Below are positions 51,855 to 60,975 of a stretch of DNA of 64,000 nucleotides, one piece after another (within the stretch, counting starts at the first letter, position 1; the number at the start of each line of letters is the position of its first letter). A program made the translations under genes and the position numbers. A model generated the notes under the pieces. It saw nothing but the letters and a program-made list of their open reading frames with translations. It made no database searches and was not told where the DNA came from. This DNA is from Streptomyces iakyrus. Lineage in GTDB: Bacteria; Actinomycetota; Actinomycetes; Streptomycetales; Streptomycetaceae. Location: positions 1 through 64,000 of the forward strand of contig NZ_JNXI01000006.1 in assembly GCF_000717055.1 (NCBI RefSeq), in the 5' to 3' direction.

Positions 51855-54746
51855 ATGACAGAGACGGCGAGCGGTCCGGCACGGAGTTCCCGCGCCAAGA
51901 GCCCCAAGGCGAGCAAGGGCCTGCGTGTCGAGCGCATCCACACCACCCCTGGGGTCCACCCCTACGACGAGGTGGCCTGGGAGCGTCGTGACGTCGTCAT
52001 GACCAACTGGCGTGACGGCTCGGTCAACTTCGAGCAGCGCGGCGTCGAGTTCCCCGACTTCTGGTCGGTGAACGCGGTCAACATCGTCACCAGCAAGTAC
52101 TTCCGCGGTGCCGTGGGCACCCCGCAGCGCGAGACCAGCCTCAAGCAGCTGATCGACCGCATCGTGAAGACGTACCGGAAGGCCGGTGAGGACCACAAGT
52201 ACTTCGCCTCGCCCGCCGACGCCGAGATCTTCGAGCACGAGCTGGCCTACGCCCTCCTGCACCAGATCTTCAGCTTCAACAGCCCCGTGTGGTTCAACGT
52301 GGGCACGCCGCAGCCCCAGCAGGTCTCCGCCTGCTTCATCCTGTCCGTCGACGACTCCATGGAGTCGATCCTCGACTGGTACAAGGAAGAGGGCATGATC
52401 TTCAAGGGCGGCTCCGGCGCCGGCCTGAACCTCTCCCGGATCCGCTCCTCCAAGGAGCTGCTGTCCTCCGGCGGCAATGCCTCCGGCCCGGTCTCCTTCA
52501 TGCGCGGCGCCGACGCCTCCGCAGGAACGATCAAGTCCGGTGGCGCCACCCGCCGCGCCGCCAAGATGGTCGTCCTCGACGTGGACCACCCGGACATCGA
52601 GGACTTCATCGAGACCAAGGTCAAAGAAGAGGAAAAGATCCGCGTCCTGCGCGACGCCGGCTACGACATGGACCTGGGCGGCGACGACATCACGTCCGTC
52701 CAGTACCAGAACGCCAACAACTCGGTCCGGGTGAACGACGAGTTCATGCAGGCCGTCGAGCAGGGCGGCAAGTTCGGCCTGCGCGGGCGGATGACGGGCG
52801 AGGTGATCGAGGAGGTCGACGCCAAGGCGCTCTTCCGCCGGATCGCCGAGGCCGCATGGGCCTGCGCCGACCCCGGTATCCAGTACGACGGCGTCATCAA
52901 CAACTGGCACACCTGCCCCGAGTCCGGCCGGATCACCGCGTCGAACCCGTGCAGCGAGTACATGCACCTGGACAACACGTCCTGCAACCTGGCCTCGCTG
53001 AACCTGATGAAGTTCCTGAAGGACGACGGCAAGGGCAACCAGTCCTTCGAGGCCGAGCGCTTCCAGAAGGTCGTCGAGCTGGTCATCACCGCGATGGACA
53101 TCTCGATCTGCTTCGCGGACTTCCCGACGCAGAAGATCGGCGAGAACACGCGCGCGTTCCGCCAGCTCGGCATCGGCTACGCCAACCTCGGCGCCCTGCT
53201 GATGGCCACCGGCCACGCGTACGACTCCGACGGCGGCCGCGCCCTCGCCGGCGCCATCACCTCCCTGATGACGGGCACGGCGTACCGGCGTTCCGCCGAA
53301 CTCGCCTCGGTCGTCGGCCCGTACGAGGGCTACGCCCGCAACGCCGACGCCCACAAGCGCGTCATGAAGCAGCACTCGGACGCCAACGACAAGGCCGTCC
53401 GCATGGACGACCTGGACACCCCGGTGTGGGCCGCCGCCAGTGAGGCCTGGGGAGACGTGCTGCGCATCGGCGAGAAGAACGGTTTCCGTAACTCGCAGGC
53501 GTCCGTGCTCGCCCCGACCGGCACCATCGGCCTGGCGATGTCCTGCGACACCACCGGTGTCGAGCCCGACCTCGCGCTGGTCAAGTTCAAGAAGCTGGTC
53601 GGCGGCGGCTCGATGCAGATCGTCAACGGCACCGTCCCGCAGGCCCTGCGCCGTCTGGGCTACCTGGAAGAGCAGATCGAGGCGATCGTCGCCCACATCG
53701 CCGAGAACGGCAACGTGATCGACGCCCCCGGTCTCAAGCCCGAGCACTACGAGGTGTTCGACTGCGCCATGGGCGAGCGTGCCATCTCCCCGATGGGCCA
53801 CGTCCGCATGATGGCCGCGATCCAGCCGTGGATCTCCGGCGCCATCTCCAAGACGGTCAACATGCCGGAGTCGGCGACCGTCGAGGAGGTCGAGGAGATC
53901 TACTTCGAGGCCTGGAAGCTCGGCGTCAAGGCGCTCGCGATCTACCGCGACAACTGCAAGGTCGGCCAGCCCCTCTCCGCCAAGACCAAGGAGAAGGAGA
54001 AGGCGGAGATCACCGAGAAGGCCGAGGAGACGATCCGTACCGCGGTCGAGAAGGTCGTCGAGTACCGCCCGGTCCGCAAGCGCCTGCCGAAGGGACGTCC
54101 CGGCATCACCACGTCCTTCACCGTCGGCGGTGCCGAGGGCTACATGACGGCCAACTCCTACCCGGACGACGGTCTCGGTGAGGTCTTCCTCAAGATGTCC
54201 AAGCAGGGCTCGACCCTCGCGGGCATGATGGACGCCTTCTCCATCGCGGTCTCCGTCGGCCTCCAGTACGGCGTGCCGCTGGAGACGTACGTCTCGAAGT
54301 TCACCAACATGCGCTTCGAGCCGGCCGGTATGACGGACGACCCGGACGTGCGGATGGCGCAGTCGATCGTCGACTACATCTTCCGCCGCCTGGCGCTGGA
54401 CTTCCTGCCCTTTGAGACGCGCTCCGCGCTCGGCATCCACTCCGCCGAGGAGCGTCAGCGTCACCTGGAGACCGGTTCGTACGAGCCGTCCGAGGACGAG
54501 GTCGACGTCGAGGGCCTGGCCCAGTCGGCGCCGCGCGCCCAGGAGCTGAAGGCCGTCACGGCTCCGAAGGCCGAAGAGGCGGCCAAGCCCGCCCCACAGC
54601 AGGCCCACACCAGTGCCGAACTGGTGGAGATGCAGCTGGGCATCCAGGCCGACGCCCCGCTGTGCTTCTCCTGCGGCACGAAGATGCAGCGCGCCGGTTC
54701 CTGCTACATCTGCGAGGGCTGCGGCTCGACCAGCGGCTGCAGCTGA
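51855..54746 (+). CDS. nrdJ: Vitamin B12-dependent (class II) ribonucleotide reductase NrdJ
   Basis: The 963-residue enzyme reduces ribonucleotides using adenosylcobalamin, independent of oxygen. Core segments are FNSPVWFNVG, SACFILSVDDSME, GGSGAGLNLS, NPCSEYMHLDNTSCNLAS (radical-bearing barrel) and the C-terminal Cys cluster CFSCGTKMQR...CYICEGCG that shuttles reducing power. The ATG at 51855 has GGAGG upstream. It lies 160 bp after nrdR, and a strong terminator follows. Confidence 0.98.
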   Translation: MTETASGPARSSRAKSPKASKGLRVERIHTTPGVHPYDEVAWERRDVVMTNWRDGSVNFEQRGVEFPDFWSVNAVNIVTSKYFRGAVGTPQRETSLKQLIDRIVKTYRKAGEDHKYFASPADAEIFEHELAYALLHQIFSFNSPVWFNVGTPQPQQVSACFILSVDDSMESILDWYKEEGMIFKGGSGAGLNLSRIRSSKELLSSGGNASGPVSFMRGADASAGTIKSGGATRRAAKMVVLDVDHPDIEDFIETKVKEEEKIRVLRDAGYDMDLGGDDITSVQYQNANNSVRVNDEFMQAVEQGGKFGLRGRMTGEVIEEVDAKALFRRIAEAAWACADPGIQYDGVINNWHTCPESGRITASNPCSEYMHLDNTSCNLASLNLMKFLKDDGKGNQSFEAERFQKVVELVITAMDISICFADFPTQKIGENTRAFRQLGIGYANLGALLMATGHAYDSDGGRALAGAITSLMTGTAYRRSAELASVVGPYEGYARNADAHKRVMKQHSDANDKAVRMDDLDTPVWAAASEAWGDVLRIGEKNGFRNSQASVLAPTGTIGLAMSCDTTGVEPDLALVKFKKLVGGGSMQIVNGTVPQALRRLGYLEEQIEAIVAHIAENGNVIDAPGLKPEHYEVFDCAMGERAISPMGHVRMMAAIQPWISGAISKTVNMPESATVEEVEEIYFEAWKLGVKALAIYRDNCKVGQPLSAKTKEKEKAEITEKAEETIRTAVEKVVEYRPVRKRLPKGRPGITTSFTVGGAEGYMTANSYPDDGLGEVFLKMSKQGSTLAGMMDAFSIAVSVGLQYGVPLETYVSKFTNMRFEPAGMTDDPDVRMAQSIVDYIFRRLALDFLPFETRSALGIHSAEERQRHLETGSYEPSEDEVDVEGLAQSAPRAQELKAVTAPKAEEAAKPAPQQAHTSAELVEMQLGIQADAPLCFSCGTKMQRAGSCYICEGCGSTSGCS

Positions 54747-54768
54747 CGCCGAACGCCTGAGCCGATGA

Positions 54769-54804
54769 CGACAGGGGCACCGCCTGCGGGCGGTGCCCCT
54801 GTCG
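54769..54804 (+). terminator. Terminator of nrdR-nrdJ
   Basis: CGACAGGGGCACCGCC and GGCGGTGCCCCTGTCG form a perfect 16-bp stem with a TGCG tetraloop, 22 bp past the nrdJ stop. Confidence 0.95.
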
Positions 54805-54820
54805 TTCTGCCTGCCTCGCC

Positions 54821-54890
54821 GGTGTCGGGCTCAGGGACGCTGCTCCGCGCCCATCGGTGTCGGGCTCAGGGACGCTGCTCCGCGCCCATC
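54821..54890. repeat. Perfect 35-bp tandem duplication at the terD-like gene end
   Basis: Two identical 35-bp units (54821-54855 and 54856-54890), each starting GGTGTCGGGCTCAGGGACGC. The second contains the last codons and stop of the TerD gene; the first repeats the same coding end beyond the stop. Confidence 0.97.
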
Positions 54891-55399
54891 GTGGTGGTGA
54901 AGTCCACGGGATCGCCCTGGAAACCACGCAGGCCGGACCGGAACTCCCACGGGCCGGAGCCCTCCCGGGTGAACTCCGCGACCGTCGCCGCCGTCGCCCC
55001 GAGGACCCCCCCGAAGTCGTCCTCCGCGAGGACGGTGTACCCCTCGCGGATACGCAAACCGGGGTTGCTCACACTGACGAAGGTGCGCTCCGCCGGGCGC
55101 TGCTGGATGACGACACCGACCACCACGCGCGCGTAGCGGACGTCGAGCCGGTCGAGTTCCAGCGTCATGACTTCGTCGTAGCCGAAGCCCTGGCCGTCCT
55201 TGCTGTCCCGGTTGAGGATGATCGTGCCGTCGGGCGAACGGCTGTCGAAGTGCACCACGTATGCGGGGTCGCCGTGCGGAGCGTCGGCCAGGTAGGTCGC
55301 CGCGACCAGGTCCAGGTCGGTGGACGGCTGCCCCGCCGGACTGGGATCCCACCGCACCGCGATCTCGACCTTGCGAAGCCCCTTGTTGAGCCCGTCCAC
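54866..55399 (-). CDS. TerD-family protein
   Basis: The 177-residue TerD-type protein is linked to tellurite resistance, calcium binding and stress response; Streptomyces has many copies. Typical segments are VAIRWDPS-like EIAVRWDPSPAG, STDLDLVAATYL, VVHFDSRSPDGTIILNRD and FVSVSNPGLRIREGYT. Acidic residues of the DxD type for calcium are present. The GTG at 55399 has GAAGGGGA upstream; longer frames lack family similarity. The C-terminal codons lie in a tandem duplication. Confidence 0.88.
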   Translation of the reverse strand: MDGLNKGLRKVEIAVRWDPSPAGQPSTDLDLVAATYLADAPHGDPAYVVHFDSRSPDGTIILNRDSKDGQGFGYDEVMTLELDRLDVRYARVVVGVVIQQRPAERTFVSVSNPGLRIREGYTVLAEDDFGGVLGATAATVAEFTREGSGPWEFRSGLRGFQGDPVDFTTTMGAEQRP

Positions 55400-55554
55400 C
55401 AGAGTCCCCTTCCCCGTACCGACCCGTCCGCCGGACCCAACTGCCGGGCCCTCATGACCGTTTGCCCATCCTGCCACGCGTGTGGGTGCGCGCGTGGGGG
55501 AGTGGTCCACCCGAGAGTGACCGACGCCACGCGCCGTGGCCTTACCATGGCGCG

Positions 55555-56160
55555 GTGCTGGTCAAGTGGATTCGCTGCACCGTGGTGGACCGCCGCGGTT
55601 TCGAGCGGGGGCAGCGGAAGTGGGCGGGGCTTCTGGGGGAGCCGGGATTTCGCGGGCAGGGGGGTGGCTGGAGCCGGGGACGGCAGGACGTGGCGCACAT
55701 CTTCGCGTTCTGGGAGAGCCGCGCCTTCTACGACTCCTTCATGGCGCGGTCGCACGACCGGCTCGCGTCTGCCCAGGCGGGGACGTTCAAGGACGCCCAG
55801 GTGAGGCTGTTCGACTATCGCTTCGACGTGAAGACCGGTTTCGAACCGCGCTTCACCGACGCCGACCTGCTCCGGGTGGCGCTCTGCCGCATCCACGAGG
55901 AGCGGGCCGAACACTTCGTGCTGATGCAGGAGAAGGTCTGGAACCCGGCGATGGCCGGTTCGCCCGGCATGGTGCGCGGGCTGTTCGGTGAGGCACCGGG
56001 GAACGAATTCCTGGTGCTCTCGATGTGGCGCTCGGCCGCCGAGCACGGCAAGTACCGCACCGAACGCGTGGAGCGGCTCGCCCTGAGGGCCCAGACGGAG
56101 GCGGACGTAGCGGCGCTCACCGGGGACGTCGTGGACATGGAGTCGAGCTGGACGGTCTGA
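55555..56160 (+). CDS. YdbC-like (DUF4937) protein, probably dimeric alpha-beta barrel
   Basis: The 201-residue protein appears to hold two ferredoxin-like halves: MLVKWIRCTVVDRRGFERGQ with GGWSRGRQDVAHIFAFWESR, and a second with LCRIHEERAEHFVLMQEKVW and FLVLSMWRSAAEHGKY. This resembles antibiotic-biosynthesis-monooxygenase-like dimeric barrels (YdbC family). No catalytic role is established. The GTG start follows TACCAT by six bases. Confidence 0.72.
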   Translation: MLVKWIRCTVVDRRGFERGQRKWAGLLGEPGFRGQGGGWSRGRQDVAHIFAFWESRAFYDSFMARSHDRLASAQAGTFKDAQVRLFDYRFDVKTGFEPRFTDADLLRVALCRIHEERAEHFVLMQEKVWNPAMAGSPGMVRGLFGEAPGNEFLVLSMWRSAAEHGKYRTERVERLALRAQTEADVAALTGDVVDMESSWTV

Positions 56161-56367
56161 GCCCGCGCGGAGTCGGGTGCCCCGGACGGTGCGGGCAGGT
56201 GCCCGGAGAGGTGCGGCGCTGTGTGACGCCGCAGGGCCCGGACGGAACCGTTCCGACTCGGACAGGAGTGCGATCAGTGTGACCTGTGGTGCAGGAATCG
56301 TGTGACCTACGCTGTATGGGTGCGGCAGGAGTCCTCCGCCGACCCTCACCCGATCTAGGGTCTTGGC

Positions 56368-57027
56368 ATGGCACGACCACGGCGCATCGTCCTTGTCCGG
56401 CACGGCGAGTCGACGGGCAATGTCGATGACTCCGTCTACGAGCGTGAGCCCGACCACGCCCTGGCGCTGACCGAGCGCGGCCGGCGGCAGGCGGAGGCCA
56501 CGGGCGAGCAGCTGCGCAGGCTCTTCGGCGACGAGTACGTCAGCGTGTACGTCTCCCCGTACCGTCGTACGCACGAGACCCTGCGCGCGTTCCACCTCGA
56601 CCCCGGACGCATACGGGTGCGGGAGGAACCCCGGCTGCGCGAGCAGGACTGGGGCAACTGGCAGGACCGGGACGAGGTCCGCCTTCAGAAGGCCTACCGG
56701 GACGCGTACGGCCACTTCTTCTACCGCTTCGCCCAGGGCGAGTCCGGCGCCGACGTCTATGACCGGGTCGGCGGCTTCCTGGAGAGCCTGTTCCGCAGCT
56801 TCGAGGACCCCGACCACCCGCCGAACGTCCTCATCGTCACCCACGGCCTGGCCATGCGGCTCTTCTGTATGCGGTGGTTCCACTGGACGGTGTCGGAGTT
56901 CGAGTCACTGTCGAACCCCGGGAACGGTGAGGTGCGGATGCTCGTTCTGGGGGACGACGGCAAGTACACCCTCGACCGGCCGTTCGATCGTTGGCGAGAT
57001 CCCGAGCCGTACGGGATCACCGGATAG
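56368..57027 (+). CDS. Histidine phosphatase (phosphoglycerate mutase-like)
   Basis: The 219-residue enzyme has the phospho-His motif LVRHGEST at residues 9-16, a second catalytic region SPYRRTHET, the acid in REEPRLREQDWG and the THGLAMR motif with the second His. It is a phosphatase rather than a glycolytic mutase by its length and loops; the substrate is unknown. TAGGGT lies six bases before the ATG. The ADP-ribosylglycohydrolase gene follows after 12 bp. Confidence 0.9.
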   Translation: MARPRRIVLVRHGESTGNVDDSVYEREPDHALALTERGRRQAEATGEQLRRLFGDEYVSVYVSPYRRTHETLRAFHLDPGRIRVREEPRLREQDWGNWQDRDEVRLQKAYRDAYGHFFYRFAQGESGADVYDRVGGFLESLFRSFEDPDHPPNVLIVTHGLAMRLFCMRWFHWTVSEFESLSNPGNGEVRMLVLGDDGKYTLDRPFDRWRDPEPYGITG

Positions 57028-57039
57028 AGTGGCAGGGCG

Positions 57040-57945
57040 ATGACCGCTGATTCCTCCCCCGCTGTGCGCCTGGACCGCGCCCTGGCCTGCCTGCGCGGAC
57101 TGTCCGTCGGGGACGCCCTCGGCTCCCAGTACTTCGTGCCGGTGAACTACCCGCTGCTCAAGCGCCGCGAGGTGCCGTCCGGGCCCTGGCAGTGGATGGA
57201 CGACACGGAGATGGCCGGCTCGGTCGTCGCCGTCCTGGCCGTCCACCACCGCATCGACCAGGACGCGCTGGCCCGCTCCTTCGCCGAGCACCACGATTTC
57301 GACCGGGGCTACGGCCCCGCGGTCAACCGCCTGCTGCGCCTCGTCCGGGAGGGTGGCGACTGGCGGGAGCTCGCCGCGGCGCTCTTCAAGGGGCAGGGCT
57401 CCTGGGGCAACGGCGCGGCGATGCGGATCGCCCCGCTGGGCGCCTGGTATGCGGACGATCCGGAGCAGGCGACCCACCAGGCGGAGATCTCGGCGTACAC
57501 CACGCACCAGCACCGCGAGGGCGTCGTCGGGGCCATGGCCGTCGCCGCGGCCGCCGCGTTCGCCGCCGCTCCCGACGGACCGCCCAGCGCCGAAGCCCTC
57601 CTCGACGGTGTCATCGGCCTCGTGCCCAAAAGCGCCGTGGGCGCGGGGCTTCGCCGGGCCCGGGACATGCTCGACTACGGCGACCCGGGCACGGTCGCGG
57701 CCGTCCTGGGCTGCGGGCGGCGTACGACCGCCCATGACACGGTGCCCTTCGCCCTCTGGTCGGCCGCGAGAAGTCTCGGCGACTACGAGCAGGCGTTCTG
57801 GACGACCGCGCAGGTGGGCGGGGACGTCGACACCACGTGCGCCATCGTCGGCGGCGTGATCGCTGCGGGGAAGGCGGGGACACCGCCCGCCGAGTGGGTG
57901 GATCGGACGGAGCCGCTTCCGGACTGGGTGCCCACGTCGGTCTGA
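57040..57945 (+). CDS. ADP-ribosylglycohydrolase family protein
   Basis: The 301-residue all-alpha protein has the two metal-binding motifs of the DraG/ARH family: WMDDTEMAGSV (residues about 50-60) and QVGGDVDTTCAIVGG (about 255-270), plus GLSVGDALGSQ at the start. It removes ADP-ribose from proteins or small molecules. TAGAGT lies nine bases before the ATG, but the short gap to the phosphatase also allows co-transcription; the pair might act in sequence on ADP-ribose compounds, which is inference. Confidence 0.9.
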   Translation: MTADSSPAVRLDRALACLRGLSVGDALGSQYFVPVNYPLLKRREVPSGPWQWMDDTEMAGSVVAVLAVHHRIDQDALARSFAEHHDFDRGYGPAVNRLLRLVREGGDWRELAAALFKGQGSWGNGAAMRIAPLGAWYADDPEQATHQAEISAYTTHQHREGVVGAMAVAAAAAFAAAPDGPPSAEALLDGVIGLVPKSAVGAGLRRARDMLDYGDPGTVAAVLGCGRRTTAHDTVPFALWSAARSLGDYEQAFWTTAQVGGDVDTTCAIVGGVIAAGKAGTPPAEWVDRTEPLPDWVPTSV

Positions 57946-58360
57946 CGGTCTGGGCTCTCCGCTCCTTCAGAAACTCTCCGTGTGCATCGGGAACTCTCCG
58001 TGACCCGCCGCCCGTTGTCCTGGTACCCGCTGTGCGAGCCGCCGGGGCGTTCGTGAGTGCTACACGCAGGCCTTCCGTAAGAGGGATCTGCGCAGTTTGA
58101 GACGCCATACCGGCGATGGTGATGTACCGGTCGAAGGTGTGCTGCTGTGAACGACGGGATCGTGAAGTCGAGGAATCCATCCACCAGTTGATGGGCCCGC
58201 TGCTGCTGCCGCACGATTCCTGAGGCTGTGGCCGACGGGCCTCGCTCCGCTGTCGGAGGTGCGCGACGCCCCGGTCGGCCGGTGCCTGACCGGGTTGTTC
58301 ACGGGGTGCGGAGGACCGGGGTGTTGCGGGCGGTTCCGGGCGGCGTAATCTAGGGGCGCC
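57946..58360. other. 415-bp intergenic region upstream of rnhB
   Basis: No gene can be supported. AACTCTCCGTG occurs twice (around 57972 and 57990). A minus-strand frame crossing about 58010-58180 has some coding-like character but runs into the antisense of the upstream gene and matches no family I know. The rnhB -10 (TAATCT) is at 58346. Confidence 0.5.
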
Positions 58361-59062
58361 ATGCCGTACGAACCGCCTACTCACACCGTCGAGCGCTCCC
58401 TTCGAGCCACGACCGGAGCGAAGATCGTTGCAGGTGTCGACGAGGTGGGGCGCGGCGCGTGGGCCGGTCCCGTCACCGTCTGCGCGGCGATCACCGGACT
58501 GCGCCGTCCCCCGGAGGGGCTCACGGACTCGAAGCTGCTCACCATCAAGCGACGTACCGTCCTCGCCGAGGAACTGCGGACCTGGGTGACGTCGTACGCG
58601 CTGGGGCATGCCTCCCCGGAGGAGATAGACGCCCTGGGGATGACGGCCGCGCTGCGGCTCGCGGCGGGGCGTGCGCTGGACGCGCTGCCGGTCCGTCCCG
58701 ACGCGGTCATCCTCGACGGCAAGCACGACTACCTCGGTGCGCCCTGGCGGGTCCGTACGGTGATCAAGGGCGACCAGTCCTGCGTGGCGGTCGCGGCGGC
58801 CTCGGTGATCGCCAAGGTCCAGCGCGACAAAATGATGGCCGAACTGGGTATCGACCATGCAGACTTCGGTTTTGCGGACAACGCCGGGTATCCATCCCCC
58901 GTGCACAAGGCCGCACTGGCGGAGCGGGGCCCCACCCCCTACCACCGGTTGTCGTGGGCGTATCTTGATGCGCTGCCCCAGTGGCGGCACCTCAAGAAGG
59001 TCCGCACCTGGGCGGACGAAAGTGTTCCGGAGATCGAGGGTCAGCTCGGCTTCGATTTCTGA
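58361..59062 (+). CDS. rnhB: Ribonuclease HII
   Basis: The 233-residue RNase HII cuts RNA in RNA-DNA hybrids and starts removal of misinserted ribonucleotides. The acidic active site is visible in [14 protein letters not shown] (Asp-Glu) and in the Asp of [10 protein letters not shown], with the later acidic helix after [13 protein letters not shown] (GIDHADFGF). TAATCT lies nine bases before the ATG. Its link with nrdJ, lexA and recQ in this stretch fits a genome-maintenance neighbourhood. Confidence 0.96.
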   Translation: MPYEPPTHTVERSLRATTGAKIVAGVDEVGRGAWAGPVTVCAAITGLRRPPEGLTDSKLLTIKRRTVLAEELRTWVTSYALGHASPEEIDALGMTAALRLAAGRALDALPVRPDAVILDGKHDYLGAPWRVRTVIKGDQSCVAVAAASVIAKVQRDKMMAELGIDHADFGFADNAGYPSPVHKAALAERGPTPYHRLSWAYLDALPQWRHLKKVRTWADESVPEIEGQLGFDF

Positions 59063-59113
59063 CGGTTTCGTTCGCACGCATGCGCCACCCGCCGACGCGG
59101 GCCGTACCAACGT

Positions 59114-59127
59114 TTGATAAATATCAA
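59114..59127. promoter_or_regulatory. AT-rich inverted repeat abutting a start codon
   Basis: TTGATA-AA-TATCAA ends three bases before the ATG at 59131, where a Shine-Dalgarno sequence would be expected. It is unusually AT-rich for this genome and could be an operator or a leaderless -10. Confidence 0.55.
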
Positions 59128-59130
59128 CTC

Positions 59131-59760
59131 ATGCCTCTCATTCCCGAGGAGCCTCAGATTCACGAGAGTGCCCAGGGTCCCCGCGCCACGCCGGCCAGCG
59201 GCCGCACCGCGCCGACCCCCCGTCCCGTACCCGGCCCCCGTCCCGCGGCTCCGTCGCGTCCCGGTCGCCCCGGCCCTCTCCGGCCGGCGCCGCCGATGCA
59301 ACGTACGCCGCGCGACGTGGCCGCCAAGCCCGCTCCGTCGGGTCCCGCCGCCGGTGCCGCCGCTCCGGTCACCCCGCAGATCCAGCTGATCCCGGCTTCC
59401 CTGGAGGGGGCGCTCGACGCCGCCGAGGAAGCCGTGGACCTGCTGCTGGACTCCGGTCGTGCCCCCGGCGACGTGCTGGTGATCACGACCGGGGAGCAGC
59501 ACCCGTGGGCCGCCCACGAGCTGTCCTTCGGTGAAACCTCCTACTGGGCCCAGCACGACGCCGGTGACGATGTCTTCTACACGGATGTCACCATCGCGGA
59601 CCGTGCCGCGTCGCGTCCGGTGGTCGTGGTCGCCGTCAACGGCGGTCACGAGGACGCAGCCGCGCGTGCCCTGTCCGCGGCCCACTCCCGGGCCGGCACC
59701 CTGCTGATCGTTTGCGGCGACCCGCAGCGGATCAACTCGGTGCTGGGCGCGGGCGTTTGA
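59131..59760 (+). CDS. Protein of unknown function with Pro-rich N terminus
   Basis: The 209-residue protein has a disordered Pro/Arg/Ala N-terminal half (to about residue 85), then a compact alpha/beta domain: LEGALDAAEEAVDLLLDSGR, GDVLVITTGEQHPWA, VVVVAVNGG and LLIVCGDPQRI. The strand order recalls the C-terminal RecA-like domain of UvrD-type helicases, but no ATPase motif I is present, so it may be a degenerate, regulatory relative; this is only a guess. No SD precedes the ATG; an AT-rich inverted repeat does. It follows rnhB by 68 bp. Confidence 0.75.
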   Translation: MPLIPEEPQIHESAQGPRATPASGRTAPTPRPVPGPRPAAPSRPGRPGPLRPAPPMQRTPRDVAAKPAPSGPAAGAAAPVTPQIQLIPASLEGALDAAEEAVDLLLDSGRAPGDVLVITTGEQHPWAAHELSFGETSYWAQHDAGDDVFYTDVTIADRAASRPVVVVAVNGGHEDAAARALSAAHSRAGTLLIVCGDPQRINSVLGAGV

Positions 59761-60052
59761 GCCGCTGCCACTGCACCCGACGGGGCGCTGGGGCGTGACT
59801 TCAGGTGCCGCTGTGGCGGCGCCGCACGGCGGGCGGTTCACCGTGCCCGGAGGTCGCTGGACCGTGCTCGGGTGAGGCCAGGCGGTCGGGAGAGCGCTTC
59901 CGTTGTTGCGGCAGACCGCCCTGTGGGCGGTTATGCCAGGGCAGGTTCGGGTGCTGGTTCCGGCTGCCTGCCCAGCCGTCGTCGTGTGCCGTGCGAGGGG
60001 GCGCCCCGACCGGCCGACAGCCCGGATCGGTGCGGACCGGCCCGCCCAGGGC
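59761..60052. other. Intergenic region between convergent genes
   Basis: 292 bp between the convergent ends at 59760 and 60053. G+C-rich with several short complementary stretches but no clear long hairpin, and no supported gene. Confidence 0.5.
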
Positions 60053-60664
60053 TCAGCGTGCCGCCGCTGCGCGGCGCAGTACCTCGGAGGCGCCGCCGGT
60101 GCGCGGTATGGGTGGCGGTGCCTCCGACGTGGCGAACGGCTCCGGTGCCGAGGCCGAGTGGGGGCGGCGTCCGCCGCGGCCCTCGCCCAGGACCTGCCAG
60201 CCGTCACGGGTCAGCGTGATGTACGCCCCGCAGCGCAGCCCGTGCAGGGTGCACGCGTCGCGCAGCCCCCACATCCACGCACCGTCCTCCTCCGTCCAAC
60301 GCGCGTCGCCCTCACGGCAGTAGAGCAGCACCGCGGTGCGCACCGGCGTGCGGCGGCGCAGGTCGTGTGGAATGACCCGACGCAACTGCGCGAGAAGCGC
60401 GTTGCGGAACATCCAGCCGTCGGCCGGGGCCGGACGGCGTACGAACGACGCGCTCGCCAGCAGCCGCTCGTCCGGGTCGAGCACGGCGACGACAGCGGTC
60501 GCGGGCTGCGGGTGGTGACGGACGTGCAGTCCGCTGACGATCTCACGAGGGTTGCGCAGGAGTGGGATCCCGGCGGCGGCCCATTCCGCGGGTTCGAGCA
60601 AGCGGTTGGCGGAAGCGGCGGACGTCGACGCCGCTGCCGAGGCCGGAGCGAATCCGAAGGTCAC
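60053..60664 (-). CDS. Conserved Streptomyces protein of unknown function
   Basis: The 203-residue protein has an Ala/Ser-rich N terminus, then an alpha/beta domain (TAVVAVLDPDERLLASASF, VRTAVLLYCREGDARW) that ends near residue 165 with ITLTRDGWQVLGEGRGGRRP, and a disordered tail. I do not recognise a family. The GTG at 60664 has GGGAGG three to four bases upstream. It stands alone between convergent and same-strand neighbours. Confidence 0.7.
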   Translation of the reverse strand: MTFGFAPASAAASTSAASANRLLEPAEWAAAGIPLLRNPREIVSGLHVRHHPQPATAVVAVLDPDERLLASASFVRRPAPADGWMFRNALLAQLRRVIPHDLRRRTPVRTAVLLYCREGDARWTEEDGAWMWGLRDACTLHGLRCGAYITLTRDGWQVLGEGRGGRRPHSASAPEPFATSEAPPPIPRTGGASEVLRRAAAAR

Positions 60665-60975
60665 GGTCCTCCCTTCGGCTACGCGCCCACACTGCGGGCG
60701 GGGTCGGATTCCTGGGAGCGCGCACCGCAGCGAAGCCCTACCGGAGCGGCCGGCGAGCCGTGCGGGAGCAGACCTCAATTCTTCCTGTCGAACTTGAATG
60801 CGGCAACGAGCAATTGAGGCAGCCGACCGTTATCAGATGATGCGCGGCTAATATCCCCACCATATGTGTCGCCGGACCACCCATGGGGCGTTCGAGCACG
60901 ACACGTTCGTACGTCATGGGGGTGTGCGGCGTCCAGAGGTGTGCGCCGGGGCAGCTGCCCCGGCCCGGGTCGCCG
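60665..60975. other. Intergenic region with a long-range inverted repeat
   Basis: 311 bp lie between recQ and the 60664 gene. CCTCAATT (60773-60780) and AATTGAGG (60812-60819) are perfect 8-bp arms 31 bp apart in an AT-richer patch, a possible operator or promoter of the downstream gene. No gene supported. Confidence 0.5.
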
